DNA of 64,000 nt from Solihabitans fulvus (GTDB lineage: Bacteria > Actinomycetota > Actinomycetes > Mycobacteriales > Pseudonocardiaceae). Within the stretch, counting starts at the first letter, position 1. Each line of letters begins with the position of its first letter. Location of the stretch: assembly GCF_008386585.1 (NCBI RefSeq), contig NZ_VUOB01000023.1, forward strand, positions 60,514-124,513, in the 5' to 3' direction. Below, one piece after another: positions 1-8,516 of the stretch. The position numbers and the translations under genes are program-made. The notes under the pieces were generated by a model. That model was not told where the DNA came from. It saw only the letters and a program-made list of their open reading frames with translations, and did not search any database.

Positions 1-1232
1 TGCATCTGGCAGCGGCTCTGCACGGTTTCCTGCGTGCCCAGGGGCATTGGGACCGCGCGCTGGGTATCCACCAGACCGCGCTGGACACCGCCCAGCACAC
101 CGGTGATCGACTTGGTCAAGCCAGCGCCCTCACCAACCTTGGTGACGTGCATTGCCTGCGGGGCAACAATGATGCGGCGATGGATAGCCTCACCCGCGCC
201 TACGCCCTGTACACCGACCTCGGCAACCCGCTCGGTCAAGCCAGCGCCCTCACCAACCTTGGTGACGTGCAGCGCCTGCGGGGTGACTCTGGTGGAGCGA
301 TGGATAGCCTCACTCGCGCCTACGCCCTGTACACCGACCTCGGCAGCCAGTTCGGTCAAGCCAACACCGTCCTCCAGCTCGGTGACGTGCAGCGCGTGCG
401 GGGTGACTTTGGTGGAGCGATGGATAGCCTCACTCGCGCCTACGCCCTGTACACCGACCTCGGCAACCCGCTCGGTCAAGCCAACACCGTCCTCCTGCTC
501 GGCGTGGCGCACCGCGAGCGGGGTGACTTTGGTGCGGCGATGGATAGCCTCACCCGTGCCGACGCCCTGTACACCGACCTCGGCAACCAGTTCGGTCAAG
601 TAAATACCCTCGCCAATCTCGGCGTGGTGCAGCGCCTGCGGGGTGACTTTGGTGGGGCGATGGAAAGCCTCGCTCGCGCCTACGCCCTGTACACCGACCT
701 CGGCAACCCGCTTGGTCAAGCTCACGCTCTCGCCCGACTCGGCCTTGTGCAGCATGCGCAGGGTGACTTTGGTGCCGCGATGGATAGCCTCACCCGCGCC
801 GACACTCTGTACACCGACCTCGGCGACCCGCAGGGCCAAGCCACCACGATGCTGGGCCTCGGCATCACACGACACCAGACCCAGCACTACGACGCTGCCA
901 TCGAATCTCTCAACCAGGCACTCGCCCTGTTCACTGATGTCGGCGACACCGATGGTGAGGCCGAGACGTACAACGCGCTAGGCGATCTGGCGCTGGCGCA
1001 CTCCGGCGCCGGCGATCCCCGGACGTACTTTGACCTGGCACTCACCCGTGCGCACTCCAGCGGCTGGGCCCTGCACGAGGCCAACGCCCTGGCCGGACAG
1101 GCACGCTGCCTCCTAGCCGCCGACCCCAGCGGTGCCACCACATTGCTGCGTCAAGCCCTGGCCATTCACCAACGCCTCGGCGTACCCGAAGCAGCCCGCA
1201 CCGCCGCACTCCTAGCCAGCATCGACTCCTGA
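1..1232 (+). CDS. TPR-repeat protein, C-terminal part (5' end outside window)
   Basis: The reading frame is open from the first bases of the window to a TGA at 1230-1232, so this is the C-terminal part of a longer protein. It is made of consecutive 40-residue helical repeats of the form MDSLTRAYALYTDLG followed by GQA-A-LTNLGDVQRLRGD, a tetratricopeptide-type unit with the extended 40-residue spacing seen in scaffold TPRs. The last 110 residues diverge and end with EAARTAALLASIDS. In actinomycetes such arrays usually form the C-terminal part of NB-ARC or AfsR-like signalling ATPases, but no ATPase motif lies in the visible part, so that is inference. The repeats are nearly identical at DNA level, which points to recent expansion. 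The protein is probably a cytoplasmic protein-protein interaction module. Confidence 0.85.
   Translation, partial: HLAAALHGFLRAQGHWDRALGIHQTALDTAQHTGDRLGQASALTNLGDVHCLRGNNDAAMDSLTRAYALYTDLGNPLGQASALTNLGDVQRLRGDSGGAMDSLTRAYALYTDLGSQFGQANTVLQLGDVQRVRGDFGGAMDSLTRAYALYTDLGNPLGQANTVLLLGVAHRERGDFGAAMDSLTRADALYTDLGNQFGQVNTLANLGVVQRLRGDFGGAMESLARAYALYTDLGNPLGQAHALARLGLVQHAQGDFGAAMDSLTRADTLYTDLGDPQGQATTMLGLGITRHQTQHYDAAIESLNQALALFTDVGDTDGEAETYNALGDLALAHSGAGDPRTYFDLALTRAHSSGWALHEANALAGQARCLLAADPSGATTLLRQALAIHQRLGVPEAARTAALLASIDS
181..900 (+). repeat. 120-bp tandem repeats inside the TPR gene (about six units)
   Basis: Units begin at 181, 301, 421, 541, 661 and 781, each 120 bp (40 codons). The first half of each unit is almost invariant, and the second half varies at a few positions. 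The last unit diverges after about 841, and a partial related unit precedes 181. Identity reaches synonymous positions, so the array has been expanded or homogenised recently. Confidence 0.9.
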
Positions 1233-1422
1233 CCACACCGCCCCGACCTGAGTGCCGACCACTGCGATCACCGAGCACGTGGGCAGACAAGGTCCAGCTG
1301 GCACCAATTCCAGAAGAACCCACCGCTACGGCACTACGCCGAAGGCCGCTCGGGCGAGTGTCGGCCCCACCCGGGCGTTGATGGTGCCAGGATCGACGTG
1401 CTCGGGTGATCGAGGCAACGCC

Positions 1423-1572
1423 ATGCCACCACCAACGAAGGTCGAATTGTTCGCGGCCATCCGCCGGGACTCCCGGATGGAGAAGCTGTCGATCCGTGGT
1501 TTGGCGCGCAAATACGGGACTCACCGACGCGCGGTGGGTGACGCACTGAGTTCCCTGGACCATCCAGGCCAA
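1423..1572 (+). pseudogene. IS21-family transposase (IstA) N-terminal remnant
   Basis: A short frame encodes VELFAAIRRDSR, then LSIRGLARKYGTHRRAV, the N-terminal helix-turn-helix typical of IS21-type IstA transposases. After roughly 45 residues the similarity stops and the frame runs into unrelated sequence. The catalytic DDE core, the IstB partner and terminal inverted repeats are absent, so this is an inactive fragment. It marks an old insertion event between the TPR gene and the remnants downstream. Confidence 0.6.
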
Positions 1573-1636
1573 CGGGTGCTGCACCGGGCCCATACCGGGA
1601 TCCCCTTCCAGCGGCCCGCAACCGCCGCATCCGGGA

Positions 1637-1881
1637 TGCGAGCGGATGCTGGAGCTGATCGACAAGCGCATCGACCCCAGCATGACCCGCACGGTCGTGC
1701 GGCGGCTGACCGAACGGGGGATCAACGTCAAGAGCTATGCCATCCTCGGCTTTCCCGCCGAAACCGCCGCGGAGATCGACACCACCGTGCGCCTGGTCCA
1801 CGACCTATGGGAGCTCGGCGATGATCACCGGTGCCGGGTCGTCCCGTACTGCGATTTCGCCCGAGGCGCGTCACACCCGTG
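1637..1881 (+). pseudogene. Radical SAM protein fragment (internal piece)
   Basis: The frame reads ERMLELIDKRIDPSMTR, then ILGFPAETAAEIDTTV and HDLWELGDDH. This is the pattern of the second half of the radical SAM barrel in B12-binding-type radical SAM enzymes. The cluster-binding CxxxCxxC part is missing upstream. After about 1825 the continuation (VLRFRP) is only readable in another frame, so there is also a frameshift. The fragment lies directly after the transposase remnant and cannot encode an active enzyme. Confidence 0.55.
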
Positions 1882-2027
1882 ACCGCGCACGACTCGTCGT
1901 GCTGGCCTACGGGCCTGATCTGGTCGCACTCAGCGGCCACGCCGGCTGAATCATCCTGTCCGCGTCAGCGGTCGGGCTGGCGCTGGCGATCGGCGCGCTG
2001 CCGGCCCAGGCCGCGACAGCGCACGCG

Positions 2028-2492
2028 GTGGGCCACCCATCCGCGCGTTCGGACGCCAGCGACGACGCTGTGGAGGACGGCATCGACGAGGCCGAGCTCA
2101 CCGCCGCCGATAGGGGGTCCATCGAGGGGTCGGCCCTGCGCGTCGACGAGGGCCTCTGCCACAAGAAGCAATTCAGCGACCAGTCGCTGCACGAGCTGGA
2201 TCAGGCCATTCAGATGTCACCGATGAAGTTCTCGACGAACCCGTTCCACTACGCGCGCGAGCAGGCGACCAACAGCGTCCACTACGAATACACGAACGAG
2301 TTCCGCTTGAAGTTGTGTAATAGCCGAGGGTTCAGGGCGGAGTACCTCAACGCGTTCAAGACCGGCAAGTCCAAGTACGCCACCGGCCTCAAGCCTGGCT
2401 ACGACGACGAGAAGGCCGTCATGAGCCTCTGCGAGAAGAAGCTGGCCAGCATGCTGAAGACCCTCAAGCAGGAGAGCGTCATCGACAGTTGA
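2028..2492 (+). CDS. Small secreted protein, 5' end probably lost
   Basis: The 154-residue frame starting at GTG 2028 has no recognised domain. The mature-like region is polar with three cysteines (GLCHKK, KLCNSR, SLCEKK). In the same frame just upstream, 1950-2027 encodes a clear signal-peptide core (SAVGLALAIGALPAQAATAHA) with a plausible cleavage site. However, an in-frame TGA at 1947-1949 directly precedes it and no ATG, GTG or TTG lies before the hydrophobic core. The true start has therefore probably been removed by the same rearrangement that left the transposase and radical SAM fragments. Translation from 2028 would give a cytoplasmic protein. The function is unknown. Confidence 0.55.
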   Translation: MGHPSARSDASDDAVEDGIDEAELTAADRGSIEGSALRVDEGLCHKKQFSDQSLHELDQAIQMSPMKFSTNPFHYAREQATNSVHYEYTNEFRLKLCNSRGFRAEYLNAFKTGKSKYATGLKPGYDDEKAVMSLCEKKLASMLKTLKQESVIDS

Positions 2493-2500
2493 TCGCCCCT

Positions 2501-2539
2501 GTCCTGCCCAGTCCCGGCGCCACCGAGGCTGGGCAGGAC
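2501..2539. terminator. Rho-independent-type hairpin after the small secreted gene
   Basis: Perfect 11-bp stem: 2501-2511 (GTCCTGCCCAG) pairs with 2529-2539, with a 17-nt loop. It lies 9 nt after the stop at 2492. There is no T-tract, as is common in high-GC actinobacteria. Confidence 0.6.
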
Positions 2540-2605
2540 CCCGCGAGCCGCCGAAACGGCCACGGGCCTCGACCGGTGGGTCGGTTGTGTGTGCGGATCT
2601 GGCCG

Positions 2606-2640
2606 GCCCCGCACGGACCTTGACCGCGTCCGTGCGGGGC
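2606..2640. terminator. Hairpin between convergent genes
   Basis: Perfect 13-bp stem: 2606-2618 (GCCCCGCACGGAC) pairs with 2628-2640, with a 9-nt loop. It lies 19 bp beyond the stop of the minus-strand PDZ gene and faces the end of the plus-strand secreted gene, so it can terminate transcription from both sides. Confidence 0.65.
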
Positions 2641-2658
2641 GGATGCGGCTGCGGTCGC

Positions 2659-3131
2659 TCAGCCGATCGTCACGGTGAAGACAAACTTGTCGCCTTCAAC
2701 GTTGCGGTTGGCCTGGATCTTCACGACGTCGCCGGTCTTGTGCTTGGCGAGGGCGGCGTTGAGTTCGTCCGCAGTGTCGGTGGACGTTCCGCTCTCAAAC
2801 TTGCCGGTGCTGTCGATGTATTCGATCCAGTCGGCCCGCTTCAGTCCGGCCTTGGCTGCGGGCCCCTTCGGATTCAGCGTGTGGATCTTGACGGCGACGG
2901 GCTCGCCGTCCTGGGTGTACTGGTCCATGATCTGTGAGGTCTCGGTGATGCCGAGTCGGGGATCGGGTGCTTGTTCACCTTGAGCGCCATGCGGTGCGCC
3001 GGGGCCGCTGCCCCGTGGAGGGCGGGGGACGCCTGCGGTGAGGTGGCGTGGGCGGGGGTGGCGAGCAGGGCCATACCGCAGGAGGCGACGAAGGCCAGGG
3101 CCATGGACGTCGTACGGAAACGCGAGGACAT
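2659..3131 (-). pseudogene. Secreted PDZ-domain protein, frameshifted
   Basis: The N-terminal half starts at ATG 3131 with GGAG five bases upstream. It encodes a Sec signal peptide (FRTTSMALAFVASCGMALLATPAHA) in separate phases: MSSRFRTTSMALAFV, then GMALLATPAHA, followed by a linker ending VNKHP. The C-terminal half, in the next frame, begins DPRLGITE and is a PDZ-like domain: KIHTLNPKGPAAKAGLK, then DWIEYIDS, then a TGDVVKIQANR strand. The two halves join at about 2955-2962, and adding one base after the CAC codon restores a single frame reading KHPDPRLGITE. This is therefore a one-base deletion, either real inactivation or a sequencing error. PDZ domains of this type bind extended peptide termini. 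No protease domain is present. Confidence 0.65.
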
Positions 3132-3484
3132 CGCAACTCCGATCAGTGCGCCCGACTCGTTGGTGAGCGGGCGGACTCAGCGTTCCTCGCGGCCTGACCA
3201 GCCACAACACGCACCACTCGAACGGTTGGGTGGCACGCGAGCACATTCCTGCACGCCTGTCTTTCGCCCCCCGCGCCCCGGCAGGCCTCGCCCGGCGAAC
3301 ACCGCGACGTCGGTGACGGGGTTCCCGTGTGTGCGACAGCTCGCCGCCGAGGCAGGCACCCATCGCTACTCATGCGAAGACCATCCCAATGGGTGGTCAG
3401 GCGACTGACCCGCACGTGTCAGAACACTCCCGCCGACGCCCTATTGCCTGCGAACCGTTTCTCGTGGACGTGGCGGCGCGTTGA
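3132..3484. other. Intergenic region, no gene seen
   Basis: This is the 353 bp between the start of the minus-strand PDZ gene and the end of the upstream minus-strand membrane protein gene. It should hold the PDZ promoter. I see no convincing promoter hexamers, strong hairpin or conserved coding frame. Confidence 0.4.
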
Positions 3485-4339
3485 TCACCGACGCCCACGG
3501 CGCGGTGGCCCAACGGCGAGCACGATCACCTGGCACAGCAACACCAGGGAACACACGGCCAGCCAGCTCAGTACTTCCCAGGGCGGGAGGCTGGTAGTCG
3601 GGACACTCGCGATCAACGTCATCGACCGCACGATGGCGGCTGTGGCCAGGCCGAGGGACAGGTAGGGAAACAGCACCGGGGCCAGCGGCCAGAAGCTGCT
3701 CGGCAGCCAACGGCCCAGCCGTCGCCGGAAACTCCACGCCAGCAAGGAGACGGCCAGTTGCCCGGCAGGCAGCAGCAGGGCCACGGTGGAGATCTGCCGG
3801 TGGAAGGCGGTGTTCTGGGCGACGAGAAGCTGGCCGGCTTCGATCTGCCGCCACGGGGCCGAGGCGACGTCCTCAGCCCCGGACAGCATGAACAGCGTCG
3901 CCAATGCCGGGCCGAGCACGACCACGATCAGCCTGGCGTGCACGCCGATGGCCGCTATCCGGGACAGCGCGACCAGTTGCACGATCGCGTACATCAGCAT
4001 CACCACCGCGAACGCGAACGCCACCCCGCCGAGAAACTCCTCGGCGGCGGCCCGGCCTTGATACAGCGCGCAACCGCGTTCCCCGGCCAAGGCCGCGAAC
4101 TGCATGGTCGCGATGATCAGGCTCACGAATGTGGCCACCAGCGCGAGCAGCAGGTGCACGTCGGCCCGCTCCCGCCTCGAGTCCGGGGTGTCGCTGCGCC
4201 TGTCGGCACCCCGGTGTTCGCCGGGCAGGACCAGCGCGATGGCCCCGAACGCGAAGGCCGCCAGCACGCCGGCCAGTTGGGAGAACAGGGCCGCCGAACC
4301 GGAGATGTCGAATGTCAGCCCGCTGGTGTCACAGCTCAT
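3485..4339 (-). CDS. Unknown multi-pass membrane protein
   Basis: This 284-residue protein is not recognised as a known family. It has about seven hydrophobic segments: LFSQLAGVLAAFAFGAIALVL near the N-terminus; LLLALVATFVSLIIATM; FLGGVAFAFAVVMLMYAIV; a stretch around LIVVVLGPALATLFML; STVALLLPAGQLAVSLLAW; PVLFPYLSLGLATAAIV; and a C-terminal LAVCSLVLLCQVIVLAVG ending in PPRRGRR. A charged loop (GADRRSDTPDSRRER) follows the first segment. It is an isolated gene, convergent with nothing and divergent from the SOS-controlled radical SAM gene. No catalytic or transport motif is visible. Confidence 0.7.
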   Translation of the reverse strand: MSCDTSGLTFDISGSAALFSQLAGVLAAFAFGAIALVLPGEHRGADRRSDTPDSRRERADVHLLLALVATFVSLIIATMQFAALAGERGCALYQGRAAAEEFLGGVAFAFAVVMLMYAIVQLVALSRIAAIGVHARLIVVVLGPALATLFMLSGAEDVASAPWRQIEAGQLLVAQNTAFHRQISTVALLLPAGQLAVSLLAWSFRRRLGRWLPSSFWPLAPVLFPYLSLGLATAAIVRSMTLIASVPTTSLPPWEVLSWLAVCSLVLLCQVIVLAVGPPRRGRR

Positions 4340-4437
4340 GTCCCACCCGGCTCGCTTCCACGCCCTGTGGTTCGGCTCGGCCGAGCGCGGCGTTACTCAC
4401 CAGGGCCAGGTGGTGCACGGTCTCGCGATGCGTCGAG

Positions 4438-4470
4438 TTGACCCCCATTCGAACGCATGTTCGAATGGGG
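4438..4470 (+). promoter_or_regulatory. LexA/SOS box inside the promoter of the radical SAM gene
   Basis: TCGAACGCATGTTCGA at 4449-4464 is a perfect match to the actinobacterial/Bacillus LexA box (TCGAAC-N4-GTTCGA). It is the core of a longer palindrome with 12-bp arms, 4443-4454 and 4459-4470. TTGACC at 4438-4443 and TCGAAT at 4461-4466 have 17-bp spacing, so the box covers the space between -35 and -10 and the -10 itself. Repressor binding would exclude RNA polymerase. Confidence 0.8.
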
Positions 4471-4471
4471 C

Positions 4472-5515
4472 ATGCGTTGGGAACGTCAGCGAGTCGGCAG
4501 CGGTGACCAGGCCATACCCGGTCTGATCCAGACGGTGGTCAGCCCGGCCCCGGAGTTCGCCGGGGTGACGTTCCACGAGGTGCGGGCGCGGTCGGTGCTC
4601 AACCGAGTGCCCAGCGGGTCTCGGATGCCGTTCGGCTGGACGGTGAACCCGTACCGGGGCTGCTCCCACGCCTGCACCTACTGCTTCGCTCGCAATTCCC
4701 ATACATACCTGGACTTCGACGCTGGCCGCGACTTCGACAACCAGGTCGTGGTGAAGGTCAACGCCGCCGAGGTGCTGGACAAGCAGGTCCGGTCGGCCAA
4801 GTGGCAGCACGAGCACGTCGCGATGGGCACCAACACCGATCCGTACCAACGCGCGGAGGGCCGGTACCGGCTCATGCCGGGCATCATCCGGTCGCTGGCC
4901 GCGTCGGGCACGCCGTTCTCCATCCTCACCAAAGGCACCGTGCTGGCGCGGGACCTGCCGCTGCTGGCCTCGGCCGCCGAGGATGTGTCGGTCGGCATCG
5001 GGGTCTCCATCGCGTTGCTCGACCGGGATCTCCAGCAGACCTTGGAACCTGGCACGCCGAGCCCGCAGGCGCGGCTCGACCTGGTCCGCAAGGTCCGCGA
5101 GGCGGGCCTGCCCTGCGGCGTGTTCGTCGCCCCCGTCCTGCCCGGCCTGACCGACTCCGTCGACCAGCTCGACGCCCTGCTGGCGGCCGTCGCCGATGCC
5201 GGCGCGACCGGCGTCACGGTGCTGGCGCTGCACCTTCGTCCCGGCACGCGCGAGTGGTTCGCGGCCTGGCTACGCCGCGAACGCCCCGAACTCCTTGCGC
5301 GGTACCGGGAGCTCTACGGCGACGGCAGCTACGCCGACCGCCGGTACCGGCGCAGGCTCGCCACCAGGGTGGGGCCGCTGGTGCGTCGGCACGGCCTCGG
5401 CCCGCACACGCGGCAGGAGCTGGGCACGGACGAGGTCGGCTGGCCCGACGGCAGTCTGCCGAGCGGCGCGCCGAAGCCTGCGCTCGTCGACCCGGAACAG
5501 TTGACGCTGCTGTGA
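4472..5515 (+). CDS. Rv2578c-like radical SAM protein (SPL-related), SOS-controlled
   Basis: This 347-residue radical SAM enzyme is related to spore photoproduct lyase and to M. tuberculosis Rv2578c. The cluster motif CSHACTYC (CxxxCxxC) lies in RGCSHACTYCFARNSHTYLD, about residues 65-75. GTNTDPYQRAEGRYRLMPGI, the typical second-half signature, follows, then FSILTKGT and LHLRPGTREWF. I chose ATG 4472 (MRWERQR), which matches the family start. The upstream in-frame ATG at 4457 lies inside the LexA box, and the predicted transcription start falls at or next to 4472, so the message may be leaderless. The substrate of the family is unknown. The SOS box suggests a role in the response to DNA damage. 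Confidence 0.85.
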   Translation: MRWERQRVGSGDQAIPGLIQTVVSPAPEFAGVTFHEVRARSVLNRVPSGSRMPFGWTVNPYRGCSHACTYCFARNSHTYLDFDAGRDFDNQVVVKVNAAEVLDKQVRSAKWQHEHVAMGTNTDPYQRAEGRYRLMPGIIRSLAASGTPFSILTKGTVLARDLPLLASAAEDVSVGIGVSIALLDRDLQQTLEPGTPSPQARLDLVRKVREAGLPCGVFVAPVLPGLTDSVDQLDALLAAVADAGATGVTVLALHLRPGTREWFAAWLRRERPELLARYRELYGDGSYADRRYRRRLATRVGPLVRRHGLGPHTRQELGTDEVGWPDGSLPSGAPKPALVDPEQLTLL

Positions 5516-5652
5516 AAGGCGGCGGGCTCGGCTGCCCGTTCGGGGCCGCGTGGATGCCTGATTCGCCCCGGTTCTCCTGCGGCCTCGAAGCTGTCCGTTC
5601 CCGCCCGACTACAGTGGGTGTTCCCCTGGGTTGATCGGCGACCGGAGGCGCG

Positions 5653-8445
5653 ATGGAGTTCCGAATCCTGGGCCCGGTCGAGGCCGAGGGGTCTGCTGGT
5701 CGCCTGCGGCTCGGCACCAAACAGACCGCGCTGTTGTCGGTGTTGTTGTTGCAGGCCAACCGGGTCGTGCCGGTCGACACGCTGGTGGACGCCGTGTGGG
5801 CCGACGACCCGCCGGCCAGGGCGAGCGCCACCCTACAGACCGCCGTGTTCCGGCTGCGGCAGGCGCTGGCCGCCGCCGAGCCCGGCGCGGAGCAGCGCCT
5901 CGCCTTCGTGCCGGGCTCCTCTGGCTACCGGCTCGACACCGAGCCCGCCGAACTCGACCTCGACGTGTTCCGGGCGCGGGTGGCCGGGGCCCGCACGGCG
6001 GCGGGCTCGGGCAGGCTGTCGGAGGCGGCCGACCAGCTGCGCGCCGCGTTGGCGCTGTGGCGGGGCGCGCCGCTGGTCGCGTTGCCCGGCAGGCACCTCG
6101 CGGCGCAGGCGGACCGGCTCGCGGAGGAACGCCTTGTGGCGCTTGAGGAACGGCTGTCCGTCGACCTCGCGCTGCACCGGGCCGCCGAGCTGGTGCCCGA
6201 GCTGCGCGAGCTCGTCGCGGACCATCCGCTGCGCGAACGCCTGCGCGGCCAGCTCATGCTGGCGCTGCACCTGGCCGGCCGGCAGGCCGACGCGCTCCGG
6301 GTCTTCGACGACACCCGGCGCACCCTCGCCGACGAACTCGGCGTCGACCCGGGGCCGGAGCTGTGTCAACTGCACCAACGGATCCTGCGCGGCGACCGCG
6401 ACCTGCCAGCGCCGGCCGGGGCGGCCCGCCAGGCCGGCCGCAACGACCTGCCCGGCGACATCGCCGACTTCACCGGGCGGGACACCGAGGTGCGCAGGCT
6501 GGTCGCCGTGCTGGCGGACAACGGCCGCGACGGCGCGACGGCGGTGGTCATCGCGGCCGTGGACGGCATGGCCGGCATCGGCAAGACGACGCTGGCGGTG
6601 CACGCGGCGCACCAGCTCGCCGACCGCTATCCCGACGCCCAGCTGTTCATCGACCTGCATGGCCACACCACCGATCAGAACGTCGTCGAACCCATGGCCG
6701 CGCTGGACGTGCTGCTGCGCGCGCTCGGCGTGCCGGGCGACCGGATCCCCACGGCCCTGGACGATCGGTCCGCGCTCTGGCGCGCCGAACTGGCCGAGCG
6801 GCGTGCCCTGCTGGTGCTGGACAACGCCGCCACCGCGGCCCAGGTCCGGCCGCTGCTGCCTGGTACGCCGCAGTGCCTCGCGCTGATCACCAGCCGCCGC
6901 AGGCTGGCCGACCTGGAGATCGCCAGGACGCTGTCGTTGGACGTGCTGCCGGCCGTGGATGCCGAGACCATGTTCACCGCGATCGTCGGCGCCGGCCGGA
7001 TCGCCCCGGAGTCGGCGCTGGTCCCCGAGGTGATGCGGCTGTGCGGCCAGCTGCCGCTGGCGATCAGGGTCGCCGCGGCCCGGTTGCGCAGCCGTCCGAT
7101 GTGGACGGTCCAGCATCTCGTGGAACGGTTGGCCCAGGGGCACAGCGGGCTGTCCGAGCTGACCGCGGGCGACCGCAGCGTGGCCGCCGCGTTCGCGCTG
7201 TCCTACCGCCACCTGACCGCCGCGCAGCAGCGGTTGTTCCGGCTGCTCGGGCTGCATCCCGGCCCGGACTTCGACGTGCGCGCCGCCGCCGCGCTCGCCG
7301 ACCTGCCGGTGGGGGAGGCCGAGCGACTGCTGGAGGACCTGGTCGACGTGCACCTGCTGCGGCAGCCCGCGCCGGAGCGGTACCAGTTCCACGACCTGCT
7401 GCGCCAGCACGCCAGGCAGACCGCGCAGCGGGCCGACTCGCCGGCCGCGCGCACGCGGGCCGTGACGCGGCTGCTGGACTACTACGTCCGCGCGTCCTGG
7501 GCCGGCGACCGACTGCTGTACCCGCACCGGCCGCCGCTCGAACTGGAGCCGTCGGCCGAGGGTGCGGTGGCCTGCCCGCTGCCGGACGAGGACGCGGCGC
7601 TGTCCTGGTTCGCGGCCGAACACCCGTGCCTGCTGGCCGCGCAGCGACTGGCCGTCGACGAGCGCCGGCACGTGGAGGTGTGGCGGCTGGCCAGGACGTT
7701 GGACTCCTTCCACCTGCGGCGCGGCCACGTGCACTGCCACCTCGACACCTGGCGGGCCGGGCTCGCCGCCGCCGACCGGCTCGACGAGCCGACCATGCAG
7801 ACCCCCGCGCTGCGCCTGCTCGCCCTCGCCTGCTCGCAGCTCGGCCGGCACGACGAGTCCCTCGGCTACCTGCGCCGGTGCCTCGCCATCACCGAGCGGA
7901 CCGGTGACGTGCTCGGGCAGGGCCACACGCACCGCTTCCTGGCGATGGCGTTGGCGCAGCGGGGCGACGACCACAGCGCGCTCGACCACGCCCGGCACGC
8001 GCTGCGGCTGCTTTCCGGCTTGGACAGTCCGGTGCCGCTGGCCGACGCGCTCAGCGCCGTCGGCTGGTACCAGGCCAGGGTCGGCGACTACGCGGAGGCA
8101 GCCGCGTCCTGCGAGCGGGCGCTTGACCTGCACCGGCGGCACCGACACCGCGAGGGCGAGGCGGCGACGCTGGACAGCCTTGGCTACATCGCCCACCACA
8201 CCCGCCGACACACCGACGCCGTCGACCACTACCGGCACGCGCTGGCGTTGCGGCGCGACCTCGGCTACCGCTATGGCGAGGCCACCACCCTCGACCACCT
8301 CGGGGCCGCGCACGCGGCGCTCGGCGAGCACACCGAGGCCCGCGAGGCGTGGCGGCAGGCGCTCGACCTCTACCTCGACCAGCACCGGGGCGCGGAGGCC
8401 GACGCCGTCCGCCGCCAACTGTCCACAGTGGACCAACTGGGCTGA
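5653..8445 (+). CDS. AfsR/SARP-family regulator (winged helix - BTAD - NB-ARC - TPR)
   Basis: This 930-residue protein has the full AfsR-like architecture. Residues 1-90 form an OmpR-type winged helix (MEFRILGPVEA; LLSVLLLQANRVVPVDTLVD). Residues 95-240 form the bacterial transcriptional activation domain (RARVAGARTAAGSGRLSEAA; RVFDDTRRTLADELGVDPGP). An NB-ARC ATPase starts near residue 300 with Walker A GMAGIGKTTLA and LLVLDNAAT as Walker B. A C-terminal TPR array follows (LGQGHTHRFLAMALAQRGDD, EGEAATLDSLGYIAHHTRRH and similar). GGAGG lies six bases before ATG 5653. Such proteins activate secondary-metabolite or stress genes by binding heptameric direct repeats. No polyketide or peptide cluster adjoins, so the target is unknown. 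The gene stands alone. Confidence 0.9.
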   Translation: MEFRILGPVEAEGSAGRLRLGTKQTALLSVLLLQANRVVPVDTLVDAVWADDPPARASATLQTAVFRLRQALAAAEPGAEQRLAFVPGSSGYRLDTEPAELDLDVFRARVAGARTAAGSGRLSEAADQLRAALALWRGAPLVALPGRHLAAQADRLAEERLVALEERLSVDLALHRAAELVPELRELVADHPLRERLRGQLMLALHLAGRQADALRVFDDTRRTLADELGVDPGPELCQLHQRILRGDRDLPAPAGAARQAGRNDLPGDIADFTGRDTEVRRLVAVLADNGRDGATAVVIAAVDGMAGIGKTTLAVHAAHQLADRYPDAQLFIDLHGHTTDQNVVEPMAALDVLLRALGVPGDRIPTALDDRSALWRAELAERRALLVLDNAATAAQVRPLLPGTPQCLALITSRRRLADLEIARTLSLDVLPAVDAETMFTAIVGAGRIAPESALVPEVMRLCGQLPLAIRVAAARLRSRPMWTVQHLVERLAQGHSGLSELTAGDRSVAAAFALSYRHLTAAQQRLFRLLGLHPGPDFDVRAAAALADLPVGEAERLLEDLVDVHLLRQPAPERYQFHDLLRQHARQTAQRADSPAARTRAVTRLLDYYVRASWAGDRLLYPHRPPLELEPSAEGAVACPLPDEDAALSWFAAEHPCLLAAQRLAVDERRHVEVWRLARTLDSFHLRRGHVHCHLDTWRAGLAAADRLDEPTMQTPALRLLALACSQLGRHDESLGYLRRCLAITERTGDVLGQGHTHRFLAMALAQRGDDHSALDHARHALRLLSGLDSPVPLADALSAVGWYQARVGDYAEAAASCERALDLHRRHRHREGEAATLDSLGYIAHHTRRHTDAVDHYRHALALRRDLGYRYGEATTLDHLGAAHAALGEHTEAREAWRQALDLYLDQHRGAEADAVRRQLSTVDQLG

Positions 8446-8516
8446 CGCGCGACCCGGCTCGGGCTGCCGGTCCGGATCGGGCGGTCGGCGCTCTCGGCGC
8501 GGTCGCCGCTTGAGTC

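Noticed and set aside
181..900. Regularly spaced repeats considered as a CRISPR array
   Set aside because: Units are directly adjacent coding repeats of 120 bp with no spacer pattern and encode TPR motifs.
3143..3415. Small minus-strand open frame upstream of the PDZ gene
   Set aside because: No motif, ribosome site or plausible composition; it lies in the expected promoter area.
4457..4471. ATG 4457 as the start of the radical SAM gene
   Set aside because: It lies inside the LexA box and upstream of the expected transcription start; ATG 4472 gives the family-like N-terminus.
5653..8445. Cluster-specific regulator of a polyketide or peptide pathway
   Set aside because: The protein is AfsR-like, but no biosynthetic genes of that kind flank it.
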